The notes under the pieces: model-generated
Databases searched by the model: none
What the model was told of the DNA's origin: nothing
The model's input: the letters and a program-made list of their open reading frames with translations, nothing else
Shown here: one piece after another, positions 46,061-54,284 of the stretch
Layout of the letters: the number at the start of each line of letters is the position of its first letter
Position numbering within the stretch: position 1 is the stretch's first letter
Source: Vibrio sp. VB16
GTDB taxonomy: Bacteria > Pseudomonadota > Gammaproteobacteria > Enterobacterales > Vibrionaceae
NCBI RefSeq assembly: GCF_015594925.2
Contig: NZ_CP087590.1
Coordinates: forward strand, 1,736,001 to 1,800,000
Length of the DNA stretch: 64,000 nucleotides
Direction of reading: 5' to 3'
Position numbers and translations under genes: made by a program

Positions 46061-48001
46061 ATGAGTAGTAAAACATTTAAGCTATCAACATTAACCATCT
46101 TGATCATTAGTGCTACGCAGGCTAACGCCGCACTGTATAGAGTCGTTGAAGTGGCTTCTAGCACTACTGATAGTTATTCAGCGGCAATAGAGTCAGGTGC
46201 GGTGGCAGGCCAAGATCTTGGTTGTTTTGGTACAACAAGCTGCGGTAATGACGACTACAAATTGGCGAGTGATACCCGCAAAGGTTTCGCTGGCTTTTCT
46301 TATAAACAAGAAGTCCCGTTCGGTATTGATAATCGTTTTTACTATCTTGACCAAGACGATATCGAAAATTACTGTGACAACGAACTCGGTTACTCAACTT
46401 GTGAGAGTTGGGCATACAATCGCTGGTTCGGCGTAAATAGTGTTGGCGGTCTTTATCGGGAGCGTCAGGCATGGAATTTAGGCAGCTATCCATCAAATGC
46501 GTCCGCTTATTTACAACTAACGAACATTAATTCTCCATCCGCAACGGCCCCGACAGGTTCTACGTTAATACCCAATAGCAAGAATGTGGTGGTTAATGAG
46601 ATTGAGGGTACGGGGAATGATACGACGATCATAGGAAATAGTAACAGTGGGTATTTTAGCATCAATGGTAATGCCATTTTAAAATATCGCGATCGCGGTT
46701 TCTATGGTTCGACGTCATTGCTTCCTAAATCGATTGCTGATGGCGCCGCTGATATCGTAGAAGAGATGGGTAGGACGATGGCGTTTGACTCATTTGTCTA
46801 TGACAGTAAGACATACGTTGTTGGATCCGGTTCGGTAGCACCATTCGCCTATGGCGATGCCGATAAAGACTATTTTGGAGACGTTGGACTTTGTGTCACG
46901 TATTCCGAAGCTGCACTTCACAATAACTGTCAGAACTTTGCGTTCGCAATGAAGCCGTATATATGGCAGGTAAAAGATAATCTAGGTGCTTCTTTAGGAA
47001 CGTCCGTGACGGGGGTGAGCGCGTCATTGTGGAGCATTGGTAGAGACGATGCCAGTGATACTGTCAGTACCTCAAATGTGAACGATTATTCTGCACAAGG
47101 TAGTATTCGAAGCGTTGTAATACCTTCCGATGGTACCTATAAAGATGAGCCTGTGCTCGTTGGTTACAATACCGATGAATACAGCAGCCGATTATTAATG
47201 CAAGCCGCGGTATTTTATCCAAAAAACACATTTTCAGCTACGGGTGTAGTTGAAAATGCTTGGAACACTACGTTTATTTCCAATGCGACGGTTCGTGTCA
47301 GTGGTGATTATGTCCACAGTAATTCGGTTGCAAAAGATATCAATAACAACCTGTTGGTTATTGGCGAAGCCAAGCGCTATGGTGACACACCAGAAGCAGG
47401 GGCCGCGAACAATAGATTGTTTATCGCAGATGCGAGTAACGGCAGTCCAAGTGCCGCCTATTTCTCCGGTGGAATATTCTTTGCTGGTGCGGGTGGTGAA
47501 GCGAATGCGATAAACAACTTTAACGAAGTTGTTGGTCAAATTGATGCGGAAACAAACCGAGAAGTCAACGGTAAGAAGCGTCGCAGACGCGCCTACATTT
47601 ATCCTTATAACGGTACGGGCACTGAAGCGGCAAGACGGTCAATATTTAGTGATCAAGCATGGTGGATAGATAGTCTTACCAATGGCGGTAGTTACAGCTC
47701 TGCAAATAACCACTTCAGAGTGGTCAATGCGACGGATATAAATGATGCGGGTGTTATCTCTGCAACCGCACTGAAATGCAGCGTTGGAGGATACGATTCT
47801 CTTGCTCACAATGCCTATTGTGGTGGTGGATCAGGGAAAGAAGAGATAGTTGCAGTTAAGCTTATTCCAATTTCTGGGGCGACGAGTACAGATATCGAAA
47901 ACCGTCCTTTAGAAACCGCGACCGTTTCAAGATCGGGTGGTGGTTTAGGGGTTTATGCTTTGACACTTCTTGCTTTGATTAGTTTCAGAAGACGAAAGTA
48001 A
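46061..48001 (+). CDS. DUF3466 family surface protein with GlyGly-CTERM sorting tail
   Basis: A 646-aa protein with a Sec signal (MSSKTFKLSTLTILIISATQ, cleavage near ANA-A at 23) and a long repeat-like beta-rich body recognised as DUF3466, with cysteine pairs (GCFGTTSCGN, NYCDNELGYSTCE). The C-terminus SGGGLGVYALTLLALISF followed by RRRK is a GlyGly-CTERM tail: Gly-rich motif, membrane helix, basic end. Such tails are cut by rhombosortase and link to type II secretion in Vibrio and relatives. No rhombosortase gene is in the window. It starts directly at the uup stop. Confidence 0.86.
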   Translation: MSSKTFKLSTLTILIISATQANAALYRVVEVASSTTDSYSAAIESGAVAGQDLGCFGTTSCGNDDYKLASDTRKGFAGFSYKQEVPFGIDNRFYYLDQDDIENYCDNELGYSTCESWAYNRWFGVNSVGGLYRERQAWNLGSYPSNASAYLQLTNINSPSATAPTGSTLIPNSKNVVVNEIEGTGNDTTIIGNSNSGYFSINGNAILKYRDRGFYGSTSLLPKSIADGAADIVEEMGRTMAFDSFVYDSKTYVVGSGSVAPFAYGDADKDYFGDVGLCVTYSEAALHNNCQNFAFAMKPYIWQVKDNLGASLGTSVTGVSASLWSIGRDDASDTVSTSNVNDYSAQGSIRSVVIPSDGTYKDEPVLVGYNTDEYSSRLLMQAAVFYPKNTFSATGVVENAWNTTFISNATVRVSGDYVHSNSVAKDINNNLLVIGEAKRYGDTPEAGAANNRLFIADASNGSPSAAYFSGGIFFAGAGGEANAINNFNEVVGQIDAETNREVNGKKRRRRAYIYPYNGTGTEAARRSIFSDQAWWIDSLTNGGSYSSANNHFRVVNATDINDAGVISATALKCSVGGYDSLAHNAYCGGGSGKEEIVAVKLIPISGATSTDIENRPLETATVSRSGGGLGVYALTLLALISFRRRK

Positions 48002-48017
48002 ATATTGTCATCGAATG

Positions 48018-48051
48018 ACACTAGTCCAATATTTTTGGGCTAGTGTTTTTT
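48018..48051 (+). terminator. Terminator of the rlmL-uup-DUF3466 unit
   Basis: ACACTAGTCCAA / TTGGGCTAGTGT (one G-U pair) followed by Ts. Confidence 0.88.
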
Positions 48052-48158
48052 ATACTTGAGAAATGGCCAACAGTGAACCAATATTATTGGTGGAGCTAAA
48101 AGGCTCGGTTTAATTGCTAATACGTTAGGAATAATCTAAAGGTATAAGGATAGACAAT

Positions 48159-48332
48159 ATGAAGAGACAAAAGCGTGACCGCCTAGATAGAGCACAATCA
48201 CAAGGTTACAAAGCCGGATTAAACGGAAAGTCGATGGAAGAATGTCCACATCATCAAACAGATGCTAAGTCTTTCTGGTTAGGTGGATGGCGTGATGCAA
48301 GAGACGATAAAAACTCAGGTCTCTATAAATAA
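48159..48332 (+). CDS. rmf: Ribosome modulation factor
   Basis: A 57-aa basic protein read directly from the sequence: it begins MKRQKRDRLDRAQSQGYKAG and continues through LNGKS, ECPH and FWLGGWRDARDD, all hallmark RMF motifs. RMF drives formation of 100S ribosome dimers in stationary phase. AAGGA lies 9 bases before the ATG. It stands between uup-DUF3466 and fabA exactly as in E. coli. An inverted repeat GATCCCC / GGGGATC (48351-48370) follows without a T-run. Confidence 0.95.
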   Translation: MKRQKRDRLDRAQSQGYKAGLNGKSMEECPHHQTDAKSFWLGGWRDARDDKNSGLYK

Positions 48333-48411
48333 CTCTTTACTTATTATTTAGATCCCCTTAATTGGGGATCCAATTAGCACTATAATGCACTATAACTAAA
48401 TATCTTGGCAC

Positions 48412-48437
48412 TAAAAAGACAGCTCGAAAGCTGCCCT
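48412..48437 (-). terminator. Terminator of fabA
   Basis: On the minus strand GGCAGCT-TTCG-AGCTGTC (one G-U pair) followed by five Ts, 16 bases beyond the fabA stop. Confidence 0.85.
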
Positions 48438-48452
48438 AATTAAATAATACGA

Positions 48453-48971
48453 CTAAAAAGTAGATGTATCTTTGAAAAGACCAACTTTTAGGTCTTTAGC
48501 GGCATAAATTTCTTTTCCATCCACTAACACTCGTCCATCTGCTACGCCCATAACCAATTTACGATTAATAACACGCTTCATATTTATTTGGTATGTCACT
48601 TTTTTTGCAGTAGGTAAGATTTGGCCAGTAAACTTCACTTCACCAACACCAAGTGCGCGACCTTTACCTTCGCCACCAACCCAACCAAGGAAGAACCCAA
48701 CGAGTTGCCACATTGCATCAAGTCCTAAACAGCCTGGCATTACTGGGTCGCCAGGGAAGTGGCAATCAAAAAACCAAAGGTCGGGAGTAATGTCTAATTC
48801 TGCTTCAACGTAGCCTTTAGCGAACTCGCCTCCATCTTCCGTCATGAGATTAACACGGTCCATCATTAGCATGTTTGGTGCTGGTAGTTGTGGATATCCC
48901 GGGCCAAACAATTCGCCACGGCTAGAGGCTAATAGGTCTTCGCGATTATATGAGCTACGTCTATTCTGCAT
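48453..48971 (-). CDS. fabA: 3-hydroxydecanoyl-ACP dehydratase/isomerase
   Basis: A 172-aa hotdog enzyme, the usual FabA length, with the catalytic His71 (DCHFPGDPVMPG) and Asp85 (GLDAMWQ). It dehydrates 3-hydroxydecanoyl-ACP and isomerises the product to cis-3-decenoyl-ACP, the branch point to unsaturated fatty acids. GGAGTAG lies 6 bases before the ATG. A FabR-like dyad sits 34-55 bases upstream. It lies downstream of lonH on the same strand. Confidence 0.96.
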   Translation of the reverse strand: MQNRRSSYNREDLLASSRGELFGPGYPQLPAPNMLMMDRVNLMTEDGGEFAKGYVEAELDITPDLWFFDCHFPGDPVMPGCLGLDAMWQLVGFFLGWVGGEGKGRALGVGEVKFTGQILPTAKKVTYQINMKRVINRKLVMGVADGRVLVDGKEIYAAKDLKVGLFKDTSTF

Positions 48972-49004
48972 TTTTTATCTACTCCAATTTATATTACGTG
49001 CATC

Positions 49005-49026
49005 TTAGTAAACACGTGTAAGCTAA
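49005..49026 (-). promoter_or_regulatory. Candidate FabR operator in the fabA promoter region
   Basis: A dyad centred on CACGTG with TTAG/CTAA outer arms. Its core AGTAAACACGTGTAAGCT agrees at 14 of 18 positions with the enterobacterial FabR pattern AGCGTACACGTGTTAGCT as I remember it. It lies between the lonH stop and the fabA start. Confidence 0.55.
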
Positions 49027-49036
49027 TCAAGTCCGA

Positions 49037-50695
49037 TCAGTGACTTAACCATCTATTTTTTAGGCGGTGCAATAGAGAACCGTGACCTTCCCTGCGGTGA
49101 AAATAGGCAATTCGGTCGGAAATTTGGTTTAAAAGCGCATCCTCATCATCGCCTCTAAATGGCTTACCTGTAATCAATTCAATGGCTTCATCAACATTTT
49201 CTACCGACCAGATATGAAAGTTACCGTTTCGAATGTTATTGACGACATCTTTATGTAAGGATAGATGCTTTAGATTAGACTTGGGTAAAATAACACCTTG
49301 GCTTCCTGTAAAACCTTGATGTTCACATACATGATAGAAACCTTCAATCTTTTCGTTTAATCCGCCAACAGCTTGTACTCGGCCAAACTGATCAATAGCG
49401 CCCGTAACAGCAACTTGTTGATTAATTGGGGTATCTGATAACGCACTCACTAGCGAACAAAATTCTGCTAACGATGCGCTGTCGCCATCAACTTCACAAT
49501 ATGATTGCTCAAAAACAATAGAAGCGGAATAAGGGAGAGGTTCATCCAGATCAAGCGCCGTATTAACTAAAGCCTGCATTATCAGCATGCCTTTAGCGTG
49601 TAAATTACCACCAAGCTCTACTTTTCTTTCCACGTCAGAGATATCTCCATCTCCAAAATGGATTACGCATGAAATACGCGCCGGCTCCCCATAAGAAACA
49701 GGATGACCGGGTATATCAACGACGGTTAGTCCGTTTACTTGGCCCACGTGTTCACCTTTTGTTTCGATGTTCACTTGGCCTTCAAGAATATCGTCTAAAG
49801 CACGTTTGGGAAGGTAGGATTCACGATAGAACTTATCATCAATAGCTTTATCCAGATCTAACTCTGACATAGTGCGGTCTGCAGAGTGGATAGCAGCCTC
49901 ACTTAACAGCGCATTATGCCATTGAAGACACAGAGGAATGGCATGCTGGTCTTCGCACTCTCGTGTTCCCGCTGTTAATAAACGGCGTATTCCTGAGTCG
50001 TCCAGCAATGGTATTCCAAAACTGTCAATTAGACCCTTAACATAGCCCAAATAGGAAGGTAGTGATTCTTTTGTTAGTTTAAACTCTAATTCAACTTCGC
50101 TAAACATACAAAATCCAGATTGTATGTCTGCGTCAAAATAATCGAGGTCGCTCATCTGTTCTCTATCGCCAATAACAATCAACTTTACGTCAACCTTATG
50201 AGCAGGAGGGTCCATTGCAATATGTTTTGGGTCGACACTGACAGGCGATACAAACTCACCTAATAATGCCGATTTTAATACCATCCATGAAGATGGGTTC
50301 GCCATTATCAAGTTTGCTGAGACAACGAGATAACCACCATCAGCTTTTTTCAATAGCCCTTGAGAAAGAGAATCAACTTGTCCATTTTTTGCTTTGTATT
50401 CCCCTAATATTGCACGTATCTCTAAGGTCTCTGCTTTTACAACGACACGTTCATCAGGAACCAAATGTTCGTCGCGTATAGCGTCTAAAATAGCATTTCG
50501 ATAGATCGCATTATCTGGTGAATTAATTAGCAGTACTTTGGTCCAATTGCGCAACTTTTCGAATCGAAGCATTGCGGCTCTTAACCTAGGTTGGAGGTCA
50601 AAAAAGGATAGAGGAGAGTAAGATGAAAATTCATGGATGATATTTTCATACTCATCAAACTGTGGTGTGACGGAACGCCAATCTTCTTGATTCAT
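49037..50695 (-). CDS. Lon-like protease LonH/YcbZ family
   Basis: A 552-aa protein with a C-terminal Lon-type S16 protease domain: catalytic Ser406 in GDSASLAEF and Lys449 in GGLNEKIEG, 43 residues apart as in Lon. The N-terminal half aligns with the AAA region of LonB-like proteins but the Walker A region reads LLINSPDNAIY, with no GxxGxGK. This is typical of YcbZ/LonH. Substrates are unknown to me. It is upstream of fabA on the same strand and divergent from matP, as in E. coli. Confidence 0.88.
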   Translation of the reverse strand: MNQEDWRSVTPQFDEYENIIHEFSSYSPLSFFDLQPRLRAAMLRFEKLRNWTKVLLINSPDNAIYRNAILDAIRDEHLVPDERVVVKAETLEIRAILGEYKAKNGQVDSLSQGLLKKADGGYLVVSANLIMANPSSWMVLKSALLGEFVSPVSVDPKHIAMDPPAHKVDVKLIVIGDREQMSDLDYFDADIQSGFCMFSEVELEFKLTKESLPSYLGYVKGLIDSFGIPLLDDSGIRRLLTAGTRECEDQHAIPLCLQWHNALLSEAAIHSADRTMSELDLDKAIDDKFYRESYLPKRALDDILEGQVNIETKGEHVGQVNGLTVVDIPGHPVSYGEPARISCVIHFGDGDISDVERKVELGGNLHAKGMLIMQALVNTALDLDEPLPYSASIVFEQSYCEVDGDSASLAEFCSLVSALSDTPINQQVAVTGAIDQFGRVQAVGGLNEKIEGFYHVCEHQGFTGSQGVILPKSNLKHLSLHKDVVNNIRNGNFHIWSVENVDEAIELITGKPFRGDDEDALLNQISDRIAYFHRREGHGSLLHRLKNRWLSH

Positions 50696-50859
50696 TTCGA
50701 CTTAGTATGATTAAAAGGGCGTTGATTATATATAAAAAGCAGGGCGCCTTATAGTTATAATGTGAGTTAACAGTTTTTAAGATCAAAACAACAACAAAGC
50801 TTGTTTAAATGGTCCTTTTTGAGTTACGCTGTAACCATAAAAGGGTTAGGGAAATAGTC

Positions 50860-51309
50860 ATGAAATACCAACAACTTGAAAATCTTGAATGCGGCTGGAA
50901 ATGGCAATATTTGAGTAATAAATGGAAAGATGGTACGCAAATCACAAAGCATGTTGACAGCAGCGAAGTTGAGCGAGCGATTCAAATGTTGAGAGATATT
51001 GAACATGAACCTATTCTTGTCTTGGATTGGATTGATAATCACATGTCGCTTGAGCTAGACAACAGATTAAAACAAGCAATCAGGGCGAAACGAAAAAGAC
51101 ATTTTAATGCTGAGCAAATTCACACTAAAAAGAAGTCTATTGACCTAGACTTTCGAGTATGGGAAAAGCTTTCTAATAGGGCAAATGAATTGGGATGTAC
51201 CTTATCTGACGCTATTGAATATCTGTTAAGTGAAGCATCACGAACAGAAAAAGCCAGTAGAACAGTAAGCAGTTTAAAAGAAGATCTGAGCAAATTGCTT
51301 GGTGATTAA
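50860..51309 (+). CDS. matP: Macrodomain Ter protein MatP
   Basis: A 149-aa protein starting MKYQQLENLECGWKWQYL, the MatP N-terminus, with the ribbon-helix-helix region KKKSIDLDFRVWEKLSNRANELGCTLSDAIEYLL (about 100-135). MatP binds matS sites, condenses the Ter macrodomain and links it to the divisome through ZapB. I use the ATG at 50860; the longer in-frame start at 50809 adds residues outside the family, and GTTAGGG lies just before 50860. One exact matS site lies in rsmF in this window. Confidence 0.95.
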   Translation: MKYQQLENLECGWKWQYLSNKWKDGTQITKHVDSSEVERAIQMLRDIEHEPILVLDWIDNHMSLELDNRLKQAIRAKRKRHFNAEQIHTKKKSIDLDFRVWEKLSNRANELGCTLSDAIEYLLSEASRTEKASRTVSSLKEDLSKLLGD

Positions 51310-51323
51310 CTAAGGGGATAGTT

Positions 51324-51632
51324 ATGTTGTATGTTGTTTTAGTTGGAGCTTTGCTTGTTTTTTGGTTAGTCGCAATTGACAGACCGAAACTTAAAATGGA
51401 GTTTAAAGACGGTGAGCTTATCAGCCACAAAGGCGAATTACCGCACGGGTTTGGTCATAGCTGCAAAGAAATAGCACATAAAAGTCCATTCAGCGGCACC
51501 GTTAAGGTTTACATGACACGCTCCGGCGCCAAGTTAACCTTTTCGAAAGGCATCTCGAATAAAATTCAACAACGAATACGCAATGTTTTTCCGCATCAAG
51601 GCTTCAAGTCGCATGGTAAAAAGAAAGCGTAA
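51324..51632 (+). CDS. Small membrane-anchored protein, DUF3634-like
   Basis: A 102-aa protein with one N-terminal membrane helix (MLYVVLVGALLVFWLVAI) and a basic cytoplasmic part (LISHKGELPHGFGHSCKEIA, GTVKVYMTRSGAKLTFSKGI, basic tail). I associate it with DUF3634, a short family without known function, from memory. It begins 14 bases after matP with a strong AAGGGG ribosome site, so it is probably co-transcribed with matP. A 9-bp hairpin (51658-51684) follows. Confidence 0.72.
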   Translation: MLYVVLVGALLVFWLVAIDRPKLKMEFKDGELISHKGELPHGFGHSCKEIAHKSPFSGTVKVYMTRSGAKLTFSKGISNKIQQRIRNVFPHQGFKSHGKKKA

Positions 51633-52257
51633 TAATTTGATTCTGATAGAAATAACCCCGTTTCTTGCAGAAAGTAAGAAACGGCGCGATATTACGACGT
51701 TGTATTCATTATTTTAGTCACCACTTTGCTTTGCTCATCAATAACCTTTCCTGCACTGATCACCTGCAAAACCGTACAAACTTCTGATCATCACATTATC
51801 ACTCACTGTAATAAAATTGGTGTCGACATTATTATCGTTCATGGCTTTTCCATACTTAATTACACAAGTCTACTCAGAACTAATAATGCCATTAACCGTG
51901 TTGGATCAAACTAATGAACGACGATATGAGCATTTTGTAAGAGCATATGTTATCAAAAAGACATGTTCTGAACCTAAGGTTTGAAAGGGCGGTTGTTGAA
52001 TTTCAGCTTGTTGTTATGGTCAAGGTATTAGGCCCTTTAAGCTTGACTGAAAAATCCAGTATCTGTTCATTGTACGCATCCATTATTGAAGACTTAATAC
52101 CCGATAACTAAGTTGTTAATACATACAATGCAGAATAATTAAACGAATTAAACGGACTCATCTTTACAATGAATAGATTTCAAGCGAAACTCTCGCTAAA
52201 TCATATCAAGACCAGTAGAACAGTGATGGATAAACCACATAAGGGATGTTACCTAAA
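51633..52257. other. Gene-free AT-rich stretch, ~620 bp
   Basis: It begins with the inverted repeat CCGTTTCTT / AAGAAACGG (51658-51684), a possible factor-dependent end of matP-DUF3634. A 62-codon frame from a TTG at 51726 has no ribosome site or family signal. Beyond that I see nothing apart from the upstream region of the GGDEF gene. Confidence 0.65.
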
Positions 52258-53163
52258 ATGGATCAATTGCAATTAGAGACTCGAGCATTAAAAGTAAGAG
52301 AGCTAAACTTTTCTCGGAAGTTGTTCATTACTGCATTGGCTCTTTGTATCATAATTGAAAGTTTGGCCTTCCAGTTGTTACCTCCCTTAGATAGATTGAA
52401 GCCTTTGTATTATAGCTTTATTTTTGAGTTTATTGGCTTGTTGTCACTTCTATTCATCTTCCTAATAGTGCAATTTGCGCCTCTATTAAACTTTCGCGCC
52501 CATGCCCTGTTAAGTGTAGGACTGTTTTTATGGATTTTAGCCAGCGTTGTTGATGTGGGTGATGAGTTTTTCTATCAACCATTGTGGCTGTCATTATGGG
52601 GAGAAGATGTATTGAGAACCATCGGTATGGTGGTCTATACAATGGGATTAATGATAGCCATTAAGACGGTTTCTGTAAGTTACAATCAAATAAAGAAACT
52701 TTCTATGATTGATGAACTAACTCAGTTACCGAATCGAAGATATTTTAAGCAGATGTTAAGCAATCATGAGAACCAATCTTTCTTGATTTTACTAATAGAT
52801 GTAGACCATTTTAAAAAGATTAATGATTTGTTCGGCCACGACGAAGGTGACCTAATTTTACAAAGTCTGGGAAATTCACTATCTGGAATTATGACTAATA
52901 ATGTCACGGCGAGTCGAATAGGTGGTGAGGAGTTTGCCATATTTATCGACAGTAGTGATCGCCAGAATGCAATCGATGTTGCAAATATAATCATGAGAGA
53001 AGCGGATAAGATCAGCTCTGCACATAAGAAGACTTTCACCGTTAGCATTGGTATAACGTTAAAATCCCCCAATGAACCTAGCCGAGAAGCAATCAAAAAA
53101 GCAGATGGTGCTCTTTATAATGCAAAAGCAAAAGGGCGTAATCGTTTTGAGTGGTCTTCGTAA
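52258..53163 (+). CDS. Membrane-bound GGDEF diguanylate cyclase
   Basis: About 301 aa. The N-terminal half (residues ~20-140) has about five hydrophobic helices and no named sensor domain; the C-terminal GGDEF domain begins SMIDELTQLPNRRYF and has an intact active loop RIGGEEF (near 222), so c-di-GMP synthesis is likely. The inhibitory RxxD I-site is missing (the position reads MTNN), so product inhibition would be weak. An in-frame ATG at 52246 abuts the AAGGG ribosome site, so 52258 is preferred. Confidence 0.88.
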   Translation: MDQLQLETRALKVRELNFSRKLFITALALCIIIESLAFQLLPPLDRLKPLYYSFIFEFIGLLSLLFIFLIVQFAPLLNFRAHALLSVGLFLWILASVVDVGDEFFYQPLWLSLWGEDVLRTIGMVVYTMGLMIAIKTVSVSYNQIKKLSMIDELTQLPNRRYFKQMLSNHENQSFLILLIDVDHFKKINDLFGHDEGDLILQSLGNSLSGIMTNNVTASRIGGEEFAIFIDSSDRQNAIDVANIIMREADKISSAHKKTFTVSIGITLKSPNEPSREAIKKADGALYNAKAKGRNRFEWSS

Positions 53164-53176
53164 TGATCAAAAGAAA

Positions 53177-53217
53177 CAGTATCTAACAAGCCTGAGTATT
53201 ACGCTTGTTAGATACTG
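53177..53217. terminator. 15-bp perfect hairpin, bidirectional terminator
   Basis: CAGTATCTAACAAGC (53177-53191) is exactly complementary to 53203-53217 across an 11-base loop. TTTCTTTT follows on the minus strand and a T-poor, A/T-rich tail on the plus strand. It lies between the convergent GGDEF gene and the small secreted protein. Confidence 0.8.
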
Positions 53218-53229
53218 ATTTAATGAATT

Positions 53230-53622
53230 TTAGCCATTATCGAGGGGCTTACTTGCATAGACCCCGTGACCATCTTTACTAAGATCAAAAGAGATGTCAT
53301 TTTTTAGATCTGCACATGAATATAAAGACGAGTTTTCAGTTTCCGCGACGAGGCTACAATTGTCTTTTATACCGTTTGTATCATCAGCATCAAACTCGAA
53401 TGTAGCCGTGACGATCTTCGACTCTGTATTGTGTAGCGCTTCAATATTTACCGCAGATTTTGGGAGATAATTGGGTAACCAACCTTGTTTAAAAAACTCA
53501 GACTTTTCGATGTCCATATAGTTTTTAAAGACTGTCGCAACCGTTTCATCCGATGATGCAGCCCAGCTGTGAGCCGAAAATAGTAGGATCATAGGTATTG
53601 CTAATAACAATTTAGTTTTCAT
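53230..53622 (-). CDS. Small secreted protein of unknown function
   Basis: A 130-aa protein with a Sec signal (MKTKLLLAIPMILLFSAHSW, cleavage after WAA near 22). The mature part is acidic, with two Cys (DNCSLV, YSCADL) that could form a disulfide. I recognise no family. GGAGAAA lies 6 bases before the ATG at 53622; in-frame codons further upstream lack a ribosome site. It is a monocistronic gene beside a diguanylate cyclase gene. Confidence 0.75.
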   Translation of the reverse strand: MKTKLLLAIPMILLFSAHSWAASSDETVATVFKNYMDIEKSEFFKQGWLPNYLPKSAVNIEALHNTESKIVTATFEFDADDTNGIKDNCSLVAETENSSLYSCADLKNDISFDLSKDGHGVYASKPLDNG

Positions 53623-54074
53623 CTTTGTTTCTCCATTTATGGCAGATTTATTCAACACTGCCGGTTATTTAAAAGCGTTCGAACAGGAGAAAGTTTAAGT
53701 GACTTTGTAACCAAATATGTCACTTACTAGTCAATCATAGGTTAACGTTTCATCATTTAATTCAATATAATCAATGTATTAAATGACTAGTTTTGAGATG
53801 CTGCTTCCGTAAATCATTAGAAATATCAGAGCAACGTAAAATGAACATCTAATGAATTGACAGAAAATGGTCAATTAAACACATTCAACAATGCTGTTAC
53901 ATTTTCTAATCTTAATTTTTTCACTTGCCGGGTTAAACGGAAGACATAAAACAGAGAAGGGCGATCATAGAGCCTTCCTATCATAACTCAAACTCGATTT
54001 TTTCTGCTAGATACCTTGAGGTAGAGGAACAACTAGTCGACAAGCGTAGCATGTCAGCTACGCTCGCTTGCTCC
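53623..54074. other. Gene-free AT-rich stretch, ~450 bp
   Basis: I see no coding frame. It contains the first copy (53939-53967) of an imperfect 29-base repeat found again at 54427-54455, and AT-rich sequence suited to a promoter of the small secreted gene. Confidence 0.6.
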
Positions 54075-54284
54075 TTAGTTGAAAGATACAATTCGATCGA
54101 ATGGAGGGTATAGTCTAATATAGTCTTTAACTTTGAATGTTCGGACTAATTTATCTTCCGTATCATATTCTTCATATGTTATCTGGTCGAAGTCACTGTC
54201 CTTTGTTTGCTTCCTTACAAAATCTATTTTCTTATATGTATGTTTAGGATTTAGCTCCAAAGCTCTTTTATATATATCATTCAT
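54075..54284 (-). CDS. Small hypothetical protein, 69 aa
   Basis: A charged, soluble 69-aa protein (MNDIYKRALELNPKHTYKKI at the start; a YEEYDTEDKLVRTFKVKDY strand-rich middle). No family is recognised. It has a good ribosome site (AAGGTG, 5 bases before the ATG) and sensible codon use, which argue for a real gene. It stands alone, with long gene-free stretches on both sides. Confidence 0.55.
   Translation of the reverse strand: MNDIYKRALELNPKHTYKKIDFVRKQTKDSDFDQITYEEYDTEDKLVRTFKVKDYIRLYPPFDRIVSFN

Noticed and set aside
48377..48397. Tandem GCACTATAA(T/C) pair between rmf and fabA as a regulatory repeat
   Set aside because: Only two 10-base copies in AT-rich DNA; no known binding pattern and easily chance.
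49037..50695. LonH-like protein as a broken Lon protease because Walker A is missing
   Set aside because: The absence of a canonical Walker A is a feature of this family, and the Ser-Lys pair is intact.
51726..51914. 62-codon frame in the matP-GGDEF gap
   Set aside because: TTG start without ribosome site and no family resemblance.
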